Of a stretch of DNA of 64,000 nt, positions 10,641-19,377 are shown in pieces. Source of the DNA: Streptomyces sp. NBRC 110035 (lineage in GTDB: Bacteria; Actinomycetota; Actinomycetes; Streptomycetales; Streptomycetaceae); assembly GCF_000829695.1 (NCBI RefSeq), contig NZ_BBNN01000028.1, positions 62,001 through 126,000 of the forward strand. Direction: 5' to 3'. Made by a program: the position numbers and the translations under genes. Under the pieces are notes generated by a model, which ran no database searches, had not been told where the DNA came from, and worked only from the letters and a program-made list of their open reading frames with translations. Position 1 is the stretch's first letter. Each line of letters starts with the position of its first letter.

Positions 10641-10685
10641 GGCCGGGCCGGCCGCCCCGATTCCGAGGGGGCGGCCGGCCCGGCC
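10641..10685. terminator. Bidirectional terminator hairpin
   Basis: A perfect 18-bp G/C stem (10641-10658 with 10668-10685) and a 9-nt loop lie between the convergent BCCT and D-amino-acid oxidase genes. There is no T-tract, as is common in Streptomyces. Confidence 0.8.
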
Positions 10686-10710
10686 GTTTCCGCGGCCGCC
10701 ACGCCGGCCC

Positions 10711-11664
10711 TCACCCCGGGGCGAGTTCCGCCGCCTCCCGCGCGCAGCCCCAGGCCACGGTGACCCCCGCGCCGCCGTGGCCGTAGTTGTGCACCAGCGC
10801 CCGCCCGTCCGGGAGCGACTCGCGTTCGATGCGGACGGCGTCCCGGGCGGGCCGCAGCCCCACCCGGTGCTCCAGGACCCGCGCCCCCGCGATCCGGGGC
10901 CGCAGCGCCGCGCACCGCCGCACGACCGCCTCGGCCTGAGCGGGATCCGGCTCCAGGGACCAGTCGTCCTCCTGCGCCGTACCGCCCGGCACCAGCCGCC
11001 CCGGCTGCGGCAAGACGTACGCCGTCGTCCCGTCGGCGCCGGTGGAGACCGCCCAGGTACGGATCCCCGGGTTCTCCACCACGACCAGCTGCCCCCGCAC
11101 CGGACGCACCGCGGGATCGGGCACCAGGTCGCGCGCCCCCAGCCCCGAGCAGTTCACCACGACCGGGGCGTCCGCCCGAGCGAGGTCCGTCACCACGCGC
11201 TCCTCCACCACCCCGCCCGCGGCCACGAACCGCTCCCGCAGCCAGGGCAGATGGGCCGACATGTCGACCAGCGGCAGCCGGGCCCACACACCCGGCCCCG
11301 ACGGGTGCTCCTCGGCGCTTGACACCCGCAGTCCCGGCAGCCGCGCGGCGGCCCAGGCACCGACCTCGTCCAGCGTGGTCCCGCCCAGTACCCCTTCGAC
11401 CATCCGTACGCCGGTGACCTCCGGCCGCGCCGCCAGCTTCTCGTACACGTCCAGCGAACGCAGCGCCCACACGTGCGCCGACGCCACCGGCTCGATCCGG
11501 TACGGCCACCACAGCGCCCCGGCAACCGCCGAGGTGGTCCGCTCGACCGGGTCGCGCGTCCACAGCCCCACCCGTGCGCCCCGCTCGGCGAGGACGACGG
11601 CCGTCGTCAGCCCGACGACCCCGCCGCCGACCACACGGACATCGAAGACCGGTTCGGTTTCCAT
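10711..11664 (-). CDS. FAD-dependent D-amino-acid oxidase
   Basis: 317 aa. The N-terminal dinucleotide-binding motif VVGGGVVGLTTAVVLAERG binds FAD. The conserved C-terminal HNYGHGGAGVTVAWGCA is the characteristic DAO family motif, and VNCSGLGARDL plus RPVRGQLVVVE also match. The enzyme oxidatively deaminates D-amino acids to 2-oxo acids, ammonia and hydrogen peroxide, probably in the cytoplasm because no signal peptide is seen. The ATG at 11664 is 66 bp from the divergent gene at 11731, so the two share a short promoter region. Confidence 0.92.
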   Translation of the reverse strand: METEPVFDVRVVGGGVVGLTTAVVLAERGARVGLWTRDPVERTTSAVAGALWWPYRIEPVASAHVWALRSLDVYEKLAARPEVTGVRMVEGVLGGTTLDEVGAWAAARLPGLRVSSAEEHPSGPGVWARLPLVDMSAHLPWLRERFVAAGGVVEERVVTDLARADAPVVVNCSGLGARDLVPDPAVRPVRGQLVVVENPGIRTWAVSTGADGTTAYVLPQPGRLVPGGTAQEDDWSLEPDPAQAEAVVRRCAALRPRIAGARVLEHRVGLRPARDAVRIERESLPDGRALVHNYGHGGAGVTVAWGCAREAAELAPG

Positions 11665-11730
11665 GCGGGGACGTTAGCGGAATATGTCATGCAGTGCTCA
11701 GGTCCGTCCCGCTGCGGAAATACTCACAGC

Positions 11731-12771
11731 ATGTCTGCCGAGTACGCGACCTTCGGCCTGACACCGGCGATCCGTGCCGGTGGACTCCTCCCCGGCGGTG
11801 ACCACCAGGTCCACCGGGACTCCGTCGACTTCGTCGTCGACGGACGCCCGCTGCTGTCCCGCCTCTGTGACCTCGACGCCGTCTCCCCGCTCGCTTCCGA
11901 CGTCCCGCCCGCCATCTTCACCGCCCAGGTCCGCAGCCTGCTCCTCGAGACCGGGGCACCGCTGCCGTCCGGCCGGTACATCGTCTACGGCTGCCCCGAG
12001 TGCGAGGACCTCGGCTGCGGTGCGGTGACCGCCGCCATCGAGCGGGACGGCGAGGACTACATCTGGCGGGACTTCGCCTGGCAGACCGACGAACACGCCG
12101 ACCTGGAACGCAACGGGTACCACGGCCTGGGCCCGTTCCGCTTCCGCGGCGCCGACTACCGCACGGCCCTCGCCGCCCTGCCGGCCGGCGGCGCCCCGGA
12201 CACCCGCCGCCGCGTCCTGCTGGTCGGCGCCCGCGTCGCCCTGCCGGCCAGGCTCGTCGCGGCCCTGCGCACCGCCGGCGTCGGCGCCGACATCGCCCAC
12301 GACGCCGACGGTGTCCCCGCCGACGAACTGCGCGGCTACGCCGCCGTCGTCTTCGACCGGTCGGCCGGCCCCGCCGAACGGGCCGCCGTGCGCGCCGCCT
12401 TCGCCGCCGCCGGTGTCGACGTGCCCTGCGTCGACGGCCACGCCCCGATCGTCCCGCTGCTCGTCGCCCAGACCGAGCACGCCCTGGACCGCAGCCCGCC
12501 CGGACAGCGCCGCCTGACCGCGCTGACCGCCCCCGCCTCCTCGGCTCCGGCGCGTGCCGACGCGGAGGTCGAGGTCACCGCGTCGTGCCGGGTGCGGCTC
12601 ACCGCGTACCGCCTCGACCGTCTCGCCCGCACCCACACCCGCGACTTCTTCGACGGCGTCCTGGAACCGGGCCGCCACCGCATCCCCCTGGATCCGAGGA
12701 CGGTCAAGGGCGAGTCCTACCTGGTGGCCCGCACCGCCGGGGCGGTCCTGACGGCGGCGGTACGGCGGTGA
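11731..12771 (+). CDS. Conserved actinobacterial protein of unknown function
   Basis: 346 aa. Residues about 1-150 form a conserved block (YATFGLTPAIRAGGLL, SDVPPAIFTAQVRSLLLE and a YGCPECEDLGCGAVTAAIE segment with three or four Cys that might bind a metal). After a linker, residues 165-245 resemble a Rossmann-like fold (RRVLLVGARVALPARLVAALR). The tail is a small beta-rich segment. I recall homologues annotated only as 'oxidoreductase', but no catalytic motif supports that here. ATG 11731 was preferred; an in-frame ATG at 11686 would add 15 residues of unrelated composition. Divergent from the D-amino-acid oxidase. Confidence 0.7.
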   Translation: MSAEYATFGLTPAIRAGGLLPGGDHQVHRDSVDFVVDGRPLLSRLCDLDAVSPLASDVPPAIFTAQVRSLLLETGAPLPSGRYIVYGCPECEDLGCGAVTAAIERDGEDYIWRDFAWQTDEHADLERNGYHGLGPFRFRGADYRTALAALPAGGAPDTRRRVLLVGARVALPARLVAALRTAGVGADIAHDADGVPADELRGYAAVVFDRSAGPAERAAVRAAFAAAGVDVPCVDGHAPIVPLLVAQTEHALDRSPPGQRRLTALTAPASSAPARADAEVEVTASCRVRLTAYRLDRLARTHTRDFFDGVLEPGRHRIPLDPRTVKGESYLVARTAGAVLTAAVRR

Positions 12772-12826
12772 GCGCCGGGAGGCGGGCCGGGGCGGGAGCA
12801 CGCGGGGAGCTAGGATCGGCGGTCTG

Positions 12827-14488
12827 ATGACTGCCACCCTCGTCGCCAAGAACCTCTCCGCCGGCCATGGCGACCGCTCCCTGTTCAGCGGCCTCGACCT
12901 CGTCGTCGCCCCCGGCGACGTGATCGGCCTGGTCGGTGCCAACGGCGCCGGCAAGTCCACCCTGCTGCGTCTGCTCGCCGGGCTCACCGCGCCGGAACAG
13001 GGCGAGCTGCGGCTCTCCCCGCCCACGGCGAGCGTCGGCCACCTCCCGCAGGAGCCGGAGCGCCGGCCCGGCGAGAGGGTCCGGGACTTCCTGGCCCGCC
13101 GCACCGGCGTCGCCGACGCCCAGCGGACGATGGACGAGGCGACCTCGGCCCTGGTCGACGGGGCGCCCGGCGCCGACGACGCGTACGCGGACGCCCTGGA
13201 GCGCTGGCTGGCCCTGGGCGGCGCCGACCTCGAGGAACGCGCCGAGGAGGTCAGCGCGTCGCTCGGGCTGACGGTCGGCCAGGACCAGCCGATGACCGCC
13301 CTGTCCGGCGGCCAGGCGGCCCGCGTCGGCCTCGCCTCCCTCCTCCTGTCCCGCTACGACGTCTTTCTCCTCGACGAGCCGACCAACGACCTCGACCTGG
13401 ACGGTCTGGAGCGCCTCGAACGCTTCGTCAAAGGTCTGCGCGCCGGCACGGTCGTGGTCAGCCACGACCGCGAGTTCCTCACGCGCACCGTCACCAAGGT
13501 CCTCGAACTCGACCTCGCCCAGCGGCAGATCAACCTCTATGGCGGCGGCTACGCGGCCTACCTGGAGGAACGGGAGGTGGCCCGCCGGCACGCCCGCGAC
13601 GAGTACGAGGAGTACGCCGACAAGAGGTCCGCGCTCCAGGACCGTGCCCGGACACAGCGGTCCTGGATGGACAAGGGCGTGAAGAACGCGCGCCGCAAGG
13701 CGGGCAACGACAACGACAAGATCGGCCGCAAGTTCCGCAGCGAGGCCAGCGAGAAGCAGGCCGCCAAGGCCCGCCAGACCCAGCGCATGATCGAGCGTCT
13801 CGACGTGGTCGAGGAGCCGCGCAAGGAATGGGAGCTGCGCATGGAGATCGCCGCGGCCCCGCGCTCCGGCGCGGTGGTGGCGACGCTGCGGGACGCCGAG
13901 GTGCGGCGCGGCGACTTCGTGCTCGGACCGGTCACCCTGCAGATCGACTGGGCGGACCGGGTCGCCGTCACGGGTGCCAACGGCGCCGGGAAGTCCACCC
14001 TGCTGGGCGCCCTGCTGGGCCGCGTCCCGGTCGACGCCGGGCACGCCGCGCTGGGTTCGGGCGTGCTGCTCGGCGAGGTCGACCAGGCCCGCGCGCTGTT
14101 CCACGGCACCGAGGCCCTGCTCGACGCCTTCCGCGCCGGGGTCCCGGACACCGAACCGGCCGAGATCCGCACCCTGCTGGCCAAGTTCGGCCTCAAGACG
14201 GACCACGTGACGCGTCCGGCGGTCACCCTCTCACCGGGCGAACGCACCCGCGCCGCCCTCGCCCTCCTCCAGGGCCGGGGCGTCAACCTCCTCGTCCTCG
14301 ACGAGCCGACCAACCACCTCGACCTGCCCGCCATCGAGCAGCTGGAGTCGGCCCTCGACTCCTACGAAGGAACCCTCCTTCTCGTCACCCACGACCGGCG
14401 CATGCTCGACGCGGTCCACGTCACCCGCCGCCTGGAAGTGGCCGACGGCAAGGTCACCGAAGTCCGACCGGGTGCGGTCCGGGCCTGA
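12827..14488 (+). CDS. ABC-F family ATPase (ribosome-associated type)
   Basis: 553 aa with two ABC ATPase domains in one chain and no membrane segments, the ABC-F layout. Domain 1 has Walker A GANGAGKST (about residues 39-47), signature LSGGQAARVGLA and Walker B FLLDEPTNDLD. Domain 2 has GANGAGKST (about 383-391), signature LSPGERTRAALALL and LLVLDEPTNHLD. A charged linker with many Lys/Arg lies between them (DKRSALQDRARTQRS region). ABC-F proteins act on the ribosomal E site in translation regulation or antibiotic protection; which applies here cannot be told from sequence. Single gene, convergent with tex across a repeat-rich spacer. Confidence 0.92.
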   Translation: MTATLVAKNLSAGHGDRSLFSGLDLVVAPGDVIGLVGANGAGKSTLLRLLAGLTAPEQGELRLSPPTASVGHLPQEPERRPGERVRDFLARRTGVADAQRTMDEATSALVDGAPGADDAYADALERWLALGGADLEERAEEVSASLGLTVGQDQPMTALSGGQAARVGLASLLLSRYDVFLLDEPTNDLDLDGLERLERFVKGLRAGTVVVSHDREFLTRTVTKVLELDLAQRQINLYGGGYAAYLEEREVARRHARDEYEEYADKRSALQDRARTQRSWMDKGVKNARRKAGNDNDKIGRKFRSEASEKQAAKARQTQRMIERLDVVEEPRKEWELRMEIAAAPRSGAVVATLRDAEVRRGDFVLGPVTLQIDWADRVAVTGANGAGKSTLLGALLGRVPVDAGHAALGSGVLLGEVDQARALFHGTEALLDAFRAGVPDTEPAEIRTLLAKFGLKTDHVTRPAVTLSPGERTRAALALLQGRGVNLLVLDEPTNHLDLPAIEQLESALDSYEGTLLLVTHDRRMLDAVHVTRRLEVADGKVTEVRPGAVRA

Positions 14489-14632
14489 CCGGGCACCGAC
14501 CAGGTGCGGACGGGGCCTGATCCGGCGCCGGGCCGGGCCGCCGCCGAACAGCCCGGCGGCCCGGCCCCTCGCACGCCGCGGAGGAACCGGGCCGCCGGTC
14601 GACGCAGGGCTCGGGGGCTGTCCAGGGCCCAG

Positions 14633-14793
14633 GGCCTGTCCGGCGGATCAGGTCGTGGGAGGGCGCCGACGCGATGGGGGTCCCTCCCCGCTCGAGTGGA
14701 ACCGAGAGCCCGGGGGAGTCGGTAACCGACGACAACGCCGCAGACGAGCGTGCCGGACCCCACGTCTTCGGCACGATCCGCCGGACAGGGCCT
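14633..14793. repeat. Inverted-repeat element 1 (MITE-like, about 160 bp)
   Basis: Flanked by a perfect 15-bp inverted repeat (14635-14649 with 14775-14789). The left end is shared over 22 bp with the solo copy at 1105-1126. Inside, about 14675-14717, is a smaller imperfect hairpin around a CTCGAG core flanked by GGGGGA/TCCC-type runs, a motif I recall as a dispersed stem-loop in Streptomyces genomes. It codes for nothing convincing. It lies in the 480-bp gap between the convergent ABC-F and tex genes and abuts element 2. Confidence 0.65.
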
Positions 14794-14794
14794 G

Positions 14795-14969
14795 GGCCCT
14801 GTCGTCACATTCCCGCCTGCCGCGCGGCGCCATGCACGCACTCTCGCCGTGCCGGGCCCTGACCCGAGTACATCCAGTACAAGGGTCAGGGCCCGGCGCG
14901 CCGAGAGCACGCACCTGACGCCGCGCGGCCCGCCCTTCGGGCGGACGGCGGGAACGTGACGACAGGGCC
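14795..14969. repeat. Inverted-repeat element 2 (about 175 bp), reaching the tex stop codon
   Basis: Two long imperfect arms (14795-14865 and 14883-14969) fold back on each other. The outer ends GGCCCTGTCGTCAC/GTGACGACAGGGCC match perfectly over 14 bp. The core stem 14851-14865/14883-14897 is a perfect 15 bp, with a further GTAC/GTAC pair in the 17-nt loop. The right end touches the first base of the tex stop codon. It could be a small non-autonomous mobile element, and it would also serve as a strong terminator for both flanking genes. Confidence 0.65.
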
Positions 14970-17371
14970 TAGCGCTTGCCCTTCTTCGGGTCGGCCAGCC
15001 CCGCCCGGCGCAGGGCGTCGGCCATCGCGCTGTTCGCCGGTGCGGGTGCCTGACGCGTGCCGCCGTTTCCGCGACCGCCGCCACCGCCCCCACCGCCCCC
15101 ACCACGGCCCTGCCCCTGGCCCTGGCGCTGCTGCTGCAGGCGCCCGCCGCCGCGCTGCCGGCGCCCGCGGGGAGCCGCCTCGGTCTGCTCCGCCGCCTCG
15201 TCGTCCAGCCGCAGGGTCAGCGAGATCCGCTTGCGCGGAATGTCGATGTCGAGAACCTTCACCTTGACGATGTCGCCCGGCTTCACCACGTCCCGCGGGT
15301 CCTTGACGAACGTCCTCGACAGGGCGGAGACATGCACCAGGCCGTCCTGGTGGACGCCGATGTCGACGAACGCGCCGAAGGCCGCCACGTTCGTCACCAC
15401 ACCCTCCAGGATCATCCCGGAGGACAGGTCGGAGATCTTCTCCACGCCCTCCTTGAAGGCGGCGGTCCTGAAGGCCGGCCGCGGGTCGCGCCCCGGCTTC
15501 TCCAGCTCCTTGAGGATGTCCGAGACGGTCGGCAGACCGAACGTCTCGTCCACGAAGTCCTGCGGCCTCAGCGAGCGCAGCACCCCCGTGTTGCCGACCA
15601 GGGAGGCGACCTCCTCGCCGGACTTCTGCACCATGCGCCGGACCACCGGATAGGCCTCCGGGTGCACGCTGGAGGCGTCCAGCGGGTCGCCGCCGCGGAT
15701 CCGCAGGAAGCCCGCGCACTGCTCGTACGCCTTGGGGCCGAGCCTCGGCACCTTCTTCAGCTCGCCGCGGGAGGCGAACGGCCCGTTGCTGTCCCGGTGG
15801 GACACGATGTTCTCGGCGAGTCCGGAGGTGATGCCGGAGACCCGGGCGAGCAGCGGCGCGGACGCCGTGTTGACGTCCACCCCCACGCCGTTCACACAGT
15901 CCTCCACCACCGCGTCCAGCGAACGCGACAGCTTCACCTCGGACAGGTCGTGCTGGTACTGGCCGACGCCGATCGACTTCGGGTCGATCTTCACCAGCTC
16001 CGCCAGCGGGTCCTGGAGCCGGCGCGCGATCGAGACCGCCCCGCGCAGCGACACGTCCATGTCGGGCAGCTCCTGCGAGGCGAACGCGGACGCCGAGTAC
16101 ACGGAGGCGCCCGCCTCGGACACCATCACCTTCGTCAGCTTCAGCTCGGGGTGACGGGTGATGAGATCGCCGGCCAGCCTGTCGGTCTCGCGGGACGCCG
16201 TACCGTTGCCGATCGCGATCAGTTCGACGGCGTGCTCCTTGGCGAGCCGGGCCAGCTTGGCGATCGACTCGTCCCACCGGTTCGCCGGGACGTGCGGGTG
16301 GATCACGTCGGTGGCGACGACCTTGCCCGTCGCGTCCACCACGGCGACCTTCACCCCCGTACGGAAGCCGGGGTCGAGGCCGAGGGTCGCGCGGGTGCCG
16401 GCCGGAGCGGCGAGCAGCAGGTCGCGCAGATTCGCCGCGAACACCCGCACCGCCTCGTCCTCGGCCGCCGTGCGCAGCCTCAGCCGCAGGTCGATCCCGA
16501 GATGCACCAGGATGCGCGTGCGCCACGCCCAGCGGACCGTGTCCAGCAGCCACTTGTCGGCCGGGCGCCCCCGGTCGCCGATCCCGAACCGGTGGGCCAC
16601 CGTGCCCTCGTACGAGGACGGGCCCTCCGTCGCCTCCTCCGGCTCCAGCACGAGGTCCAGGACCTCCTCCTTCTCGCCGCGCAGCATCGCCAGGACGCGG
16701 TGCGAGGGCAGCTCGGTGAACGGCTCGGCGAAGTCGAAGTAGCCGGAGAACTTGGCGCCCGCCTCCTCCTTGCCGTCACGCACCCGGGCGACGAGCCGCC
16801 CGCGCATCCACATGCGCTCCCGCAGCTCGCCGATCAGGTCGGCGTCCTCCGAGAACCGCTCGGTGAGGACGGCCCGCGCGCCGTCCAGGGCGGCCTGCGG
16901 ATCGGCGACACCCTTCTCGGCGTCCACGAAAGCGGCGGCCGCGGCGAGGGGCTCGACGCCCGGATCACCGAGCAGCCCGTCCGCCAGCGGCTCGAGCCCC
17001 GCCTCGCGCGCGATCTGCGCCTTGGTCCGCCGCTTCGGTTTGTACGGCAGGTAGATGTCCTCCAGGCGCGCCTTGGTCTCGGCGCCCCGGATCCGTGCCT
17101 GAAGCTCCTCGGTGAGCTTGCCCTGCTCGCGCACCGAGTCCAGGATCGCCGTACGACGCTCCTCGAGCTCCCGCAGATAGCGCAGCCGCTCCTCGAGCGT
17201 GCGCAGCTGCGCGTCGTCGAGCATCTCGGTGGCTTCCTTGCGGTAGCGGGCGATGAAGGGCACCGTGGAACCGCCGTCGAGCAGTTCCACGGCGGCCCTG
17301 ACCTGCCGCTCCTGTACGCCGAGCTCCTCGGCGATCCTGCCTTCGATGGACCCTTGGAGGGGTGTCGTCAC
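14969..17371 (-). CDS. tex: Tex-family RNA-binding transcription accessory protein
   Basis: 800 aa, matching Tex proteins. Order: N-terminal helical region (TPLQGSIEGRIAEELGVQERQV), YqgF-like RNase H fold region around LGLDPGFRTGVKVAVVDATGKV, helix-hairpin-helix segment (LAENIVSHRDSNGPFASRGEL), then an S1 domain near residues 640-710 (GMILEGVVTNVAAFGAFVDIG). The last about 70 residues are a Gln/Arg/Gly-rich tail with a run of glycines, an unusual basic disordered extension. Tex proteins bind RNA and influence transcription and stress tolerance. GTG 17371 starts at the conserved VTTPLQGSIEGR; upstream in-frame sequence is not Tex-like. Confidence 0.95.
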   Translation of the reverse strand: MTTPLQGSIEGRIAEELGVQERQVRAAVELLDGGSTVPFIARYRKEATEMLDDAQLRTLEERLRYLRELEERRTAILDSVREQGKLTEELQARIRGAETKARLEDIYLPYKPKRRTKAQIAREAGLEPLADGLLGDPGVEPLAAAAAFVDAEKGVADPQAALDGARAVLTERFSEDADLIGELRERMWMRGRLVARVRDGKEEAGAKFSGYFDFAEPFTELPSHRVLAMLRGEKEEVLDLVLEPEEATEGPSSYEGTVAHRFGIGDRGRPADKWLLDTVRWAWRTRILVHLGIDLRLRLRTAAEDEAVRVFAANLRDLLLAAPAGTRATLGLDPGFRTGVKVAVVDATGKVVATDVIHPHVPANRWDESIAKLARLAKEHAVELIAIGNGTASRETDRLAGDLITRHPELKLTKVMVSEAGASVYSASAFASQELPDMDVSLRGAVSIARRLQDPLAELVKIDPKSIGVGQYQHDLSEVKLSRSLDAVVEDCVNGVGVDVNTASAPLLARVSGITSGLAENIVSHRDSNGPFASRGELKKVPRLGPKAYEQCAGFLRIRGGDPLDASSVHPEAYPVVRRMVQKSGEEVASLVGNTGVLRSLRPQDFVDETFGLPTVSDILKELEKPGRDPRPAFRTAAFKEGVEKISDLSSGMILEGVVTNVAAFGAFVDIGVHQDGLVHVSALSRTFVKDPRDVVKPGDIVKVKVLDIDIPRKRISLTLRLDDEAAEQTEAAPRGRRQRGGGRLQQQRQGQGQGRGGGGGGGGGGRGNGGTRQAPAPANSAMADALRRAGLADPKKGKR

Positions 17372-17474
17372 GATCCCGTACCGCCTTCTTCGCTGAGGTT
17401 GCGCGGCAATTGTGGCAGGTGGTGCCGACCATCGGGGATCAGGGCGGCGACTCGCGGGGTCCCGGCGCGCCGGG

Positions 17475-17603
17475 TCAGGCGCGCCGGCCCCGCCCCGCGG
17501 ACGAGGCACCCCCGAACAGCCGGGCCAGCGCCCGGAACGGCAGGGTCACGACGGTGGCGGCGGCGCCGCCGATCTGACGCAGAACATCCGCGATGGCACG
17601 CAC
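17475..17603 (-). CDS. 42-aa LPFR-type small protein
   Basis: A very short gene with an excellent ribosome-binding site (AAGGAGGA, 8 bp before GTG 17603). The product begins VRAIADVLRQIGGAAAT, continues with the motif TLPFRALARLFGGAS, and ends in a basic Arg/Gly tail. It reads as one amphipathic helix with a hydrophobic face, possibly membrane-associated. I recall near-identical short proteins across Streptomyces, but no function is known to me. It is 103 bp upstream of tex in the same direction and may share its promoter. Confidence 0.8.
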   Translation of the reverse strand: MRAIADVLRQIGGAAATVVTLPFRALARLFGGASSAGRGRRA

Positions 17604-17710
17604 AACGATCTCCTCCTTCGGTTCTCCGTCCGCCCCGGGCCGGAGCGGACGGTCACCTACGGATACCTCGTCAACGCTTCACCATGCCTGTCCGTCGCGT
17701 ACGCCGTGCC

Positions 17711-18466
17711 CTACCCGCGCCCCGGCGGAGTCCAGCCGAACCGGGGTGGCCTGCGTTCGAGGAAGGCGGCGACCCCCTCCGCCGTGTCGCCGTTGCCGCG
17801 CGCCTGACCGCTCCAGTGGCTGTCCCGGTCGGTGCGTCCGTCCGCGAACTCCTTCGCCGCCGCCTGCGTCAGCTGCGAACGCGAGACCAGGACCGCGGTG
17901 AACTCCGTGACCCGCCGGTCCAGTCCGTCCACGGGCAGCACCTCGTCGACCAGCCCCGTACGCAGCGCCCGCGCGGTGTCGATCAGCTCACCGGAGAACA
18001 GCAGGTACTTGGCGGTGGCCGGTCCCACCAGCGAGACCAGCCGCCGGGTGGAGGAGGCAGGGTAGACGATCCCGAGCCGGGCCGGGGTCACCCCGAAGAC
18101 CGCCCCCTCCTGCGCGAACCGCAGATCGCAGGCCGCCGCCAGCTGTGCCCCGCCGCCGACGCAGTGGCCCCGGACCGCCGCGAGCGTCGGCCCGGGGAAC
18201 GCGGCGAGCGCCTCCTCGGCCGCCACGGCCAGCCGCTGTGCCTCCTGCGGCGAGCCCCTGAGCGTGGAGATGTCGGCCCCGGCGCAGAAGGTTTCGCCCT
18301 CGCCGGTGAGCACCAGCGCCCGCACTCCGGCGTCGTCCGCCAGCGTGTCGAGCAGCGGCGGCAGCGCGCGCCACATCGAGGTCGTCATGGCGTTGCGCTT
18401 CGCCGGATGGCGGATGACGACCGTGGCGACCGAGTCGGTGACACTGTGCGACAGCTGCGGCTCCAT
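17711..18466 (-). CDS. Enoyl-CoA hydratase/isomerase family protein
   Basis: 251 aa, single-domain crotonase. Visible: RHPAKRNAM at the N-terminus, oxyanion segments FCAGADISTLRG and VRGHCVGGGAQLAAACDLRFA, and the TPARLGIVYPASSTRRL block. This last block carries Ala/Arg/Leu where classical hydratases have the catalytic Glu (PE..LG), so hydratase activity is uncertain. The enzyme may be an isomerase or another crotonase reaction type. ATG 18466 is a clean start. Divergent from the HdeD-like gene across 113 bp. Confidence 0.85.
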   Translation of the reverse strand: MEPQLSHSVTDSVATVVIRHPAKRNAMTTSMWRALPPLLDTLADDAGVRALVLTGEGETFCAGADISTLRGSPQEAQRLAVAAEEALAAFPGPTLAAVRGHCVGGGAQLAAACDLRFAQEGAVFGVTPARLGIVYPASSTRRLVSLVGPATAKYLLFSGELIDTARALRTGLVDEVLPVDGLDRRVTEFTAVLVSRSQLTQAAAKEFADGRTDRDSHWSGQARGNGDTAEGVAAFLERRPPRFGWTPPGRG

Positions 18467-18579
18467 GCGCCGGATGCTATCCGCCCCGGTCGGGGCGCCG
18501 ACCGGCAGGAGCGTGCGAGGTGTTACGCGACACCGGGGGCAGGGGAGAAGGGGAGGGAACGGACAACGAGGAGGCAGTC

Positions 18580-19203
18580 ATGGCCAAATCCACCACACCG
18601 CGGGGCGAGGCGGCCAAACTGAAGAGCGGCTTCGGCCGGCTCGCCGCGCTCGGCGTGATCCTGGTCGCCGCCGGCCTCTTCGGTCTGGTCTACACCGGCG
18701 TCGCGACTCTGACCACGATGGTGCTGTTCGGCTGGCTGCTGCTGATCGGCGGTGCGGTCTCGCTGCTGCACGCGGTCCAGGCCCGGCACACCAACTTCTT
18801 CTGGCTCGCCGTGATCGTCGCGGCGCTGAACGTCGCGGCCGGTGTGGTGGTCCTGCGCACACCGGAGGCGGCCGCCGAGGGGCTGACCATGTTCGCCGCA
18901 CTGCTGTTCCTCACCGGCGGGCTGTTCCGCCTGGTGGGCAGCGTGGTGGTCCGCGGGCCGCAGTTCGGTGTGACGCTCCTGCAGGGCGTCCTCGGCCTCC
19001 TCCTCGGCATCCTGGTCCTGGCCACCTGGCCGAGCAGCAGCCAGTACGTGATCGGCACCTTCCTCTCGCTCGCCCTGCTCTTCGACGGGCTCGGGCTGAT
19101 CGCCACCGGCTACGGCGGGCGCAGGATCGTGGGCATGGTCTCCGACCAGCTGACGGGTCCGGAGAGCACGGGGCCCCATGCCGGACCCGCACAACCCGAA
19201 TAG
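18580..19203 (+). CDS. HdeD/DUF308-like membrane protein
   Basis: 207 aa. After a short basic N-terminus (MAKSTTPRGEAAKLKSG) there are about six closely spaced hydrophobic segments in three helix pairs, the pattern of HdeD-family proteins linked to acid resistance in enterics. The gene has a strong GAGGAGG site before ATG 18580. The last 20 residues are hydrophilic. In Streptomyces the role is unknown; only membrane location can be inferred with confidence. Confidence 0.8.
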   Translation: MAKSTTPRGEAAKLKSGFGRLAALGVILVAAGLFGLVYTGVATLTTMVLFGWLLLIGGAVSLLHAVQARHTNFFWLAVIVAALNVAAGVVVLRTPEAAAEGLTMFAALLFLTGGLFRLVGSVVVRGPQFGVTLLQGVLGLLLGILVLATWPSSSQYVIGTFLSLALLFDGLGLIATGYGGRRIVGMVSDQLTGPESTGPHAGPAQPE

Positions 19204-19377
19204 TTCACCGACCCTCCACAGGGCGAACAGGAACGGTGCCGCAAGCGACGACGGCATAAGCCAACGGCCATAAACGCTCGATATCCGCTGACTTCTGTTC
19301 AGGGCTCCGGCGGGGTGCGCACAGGTGCCAACACTCGACGTGTGGTGACAATCGAGCGTGAGGGTGGCGACCGGACG

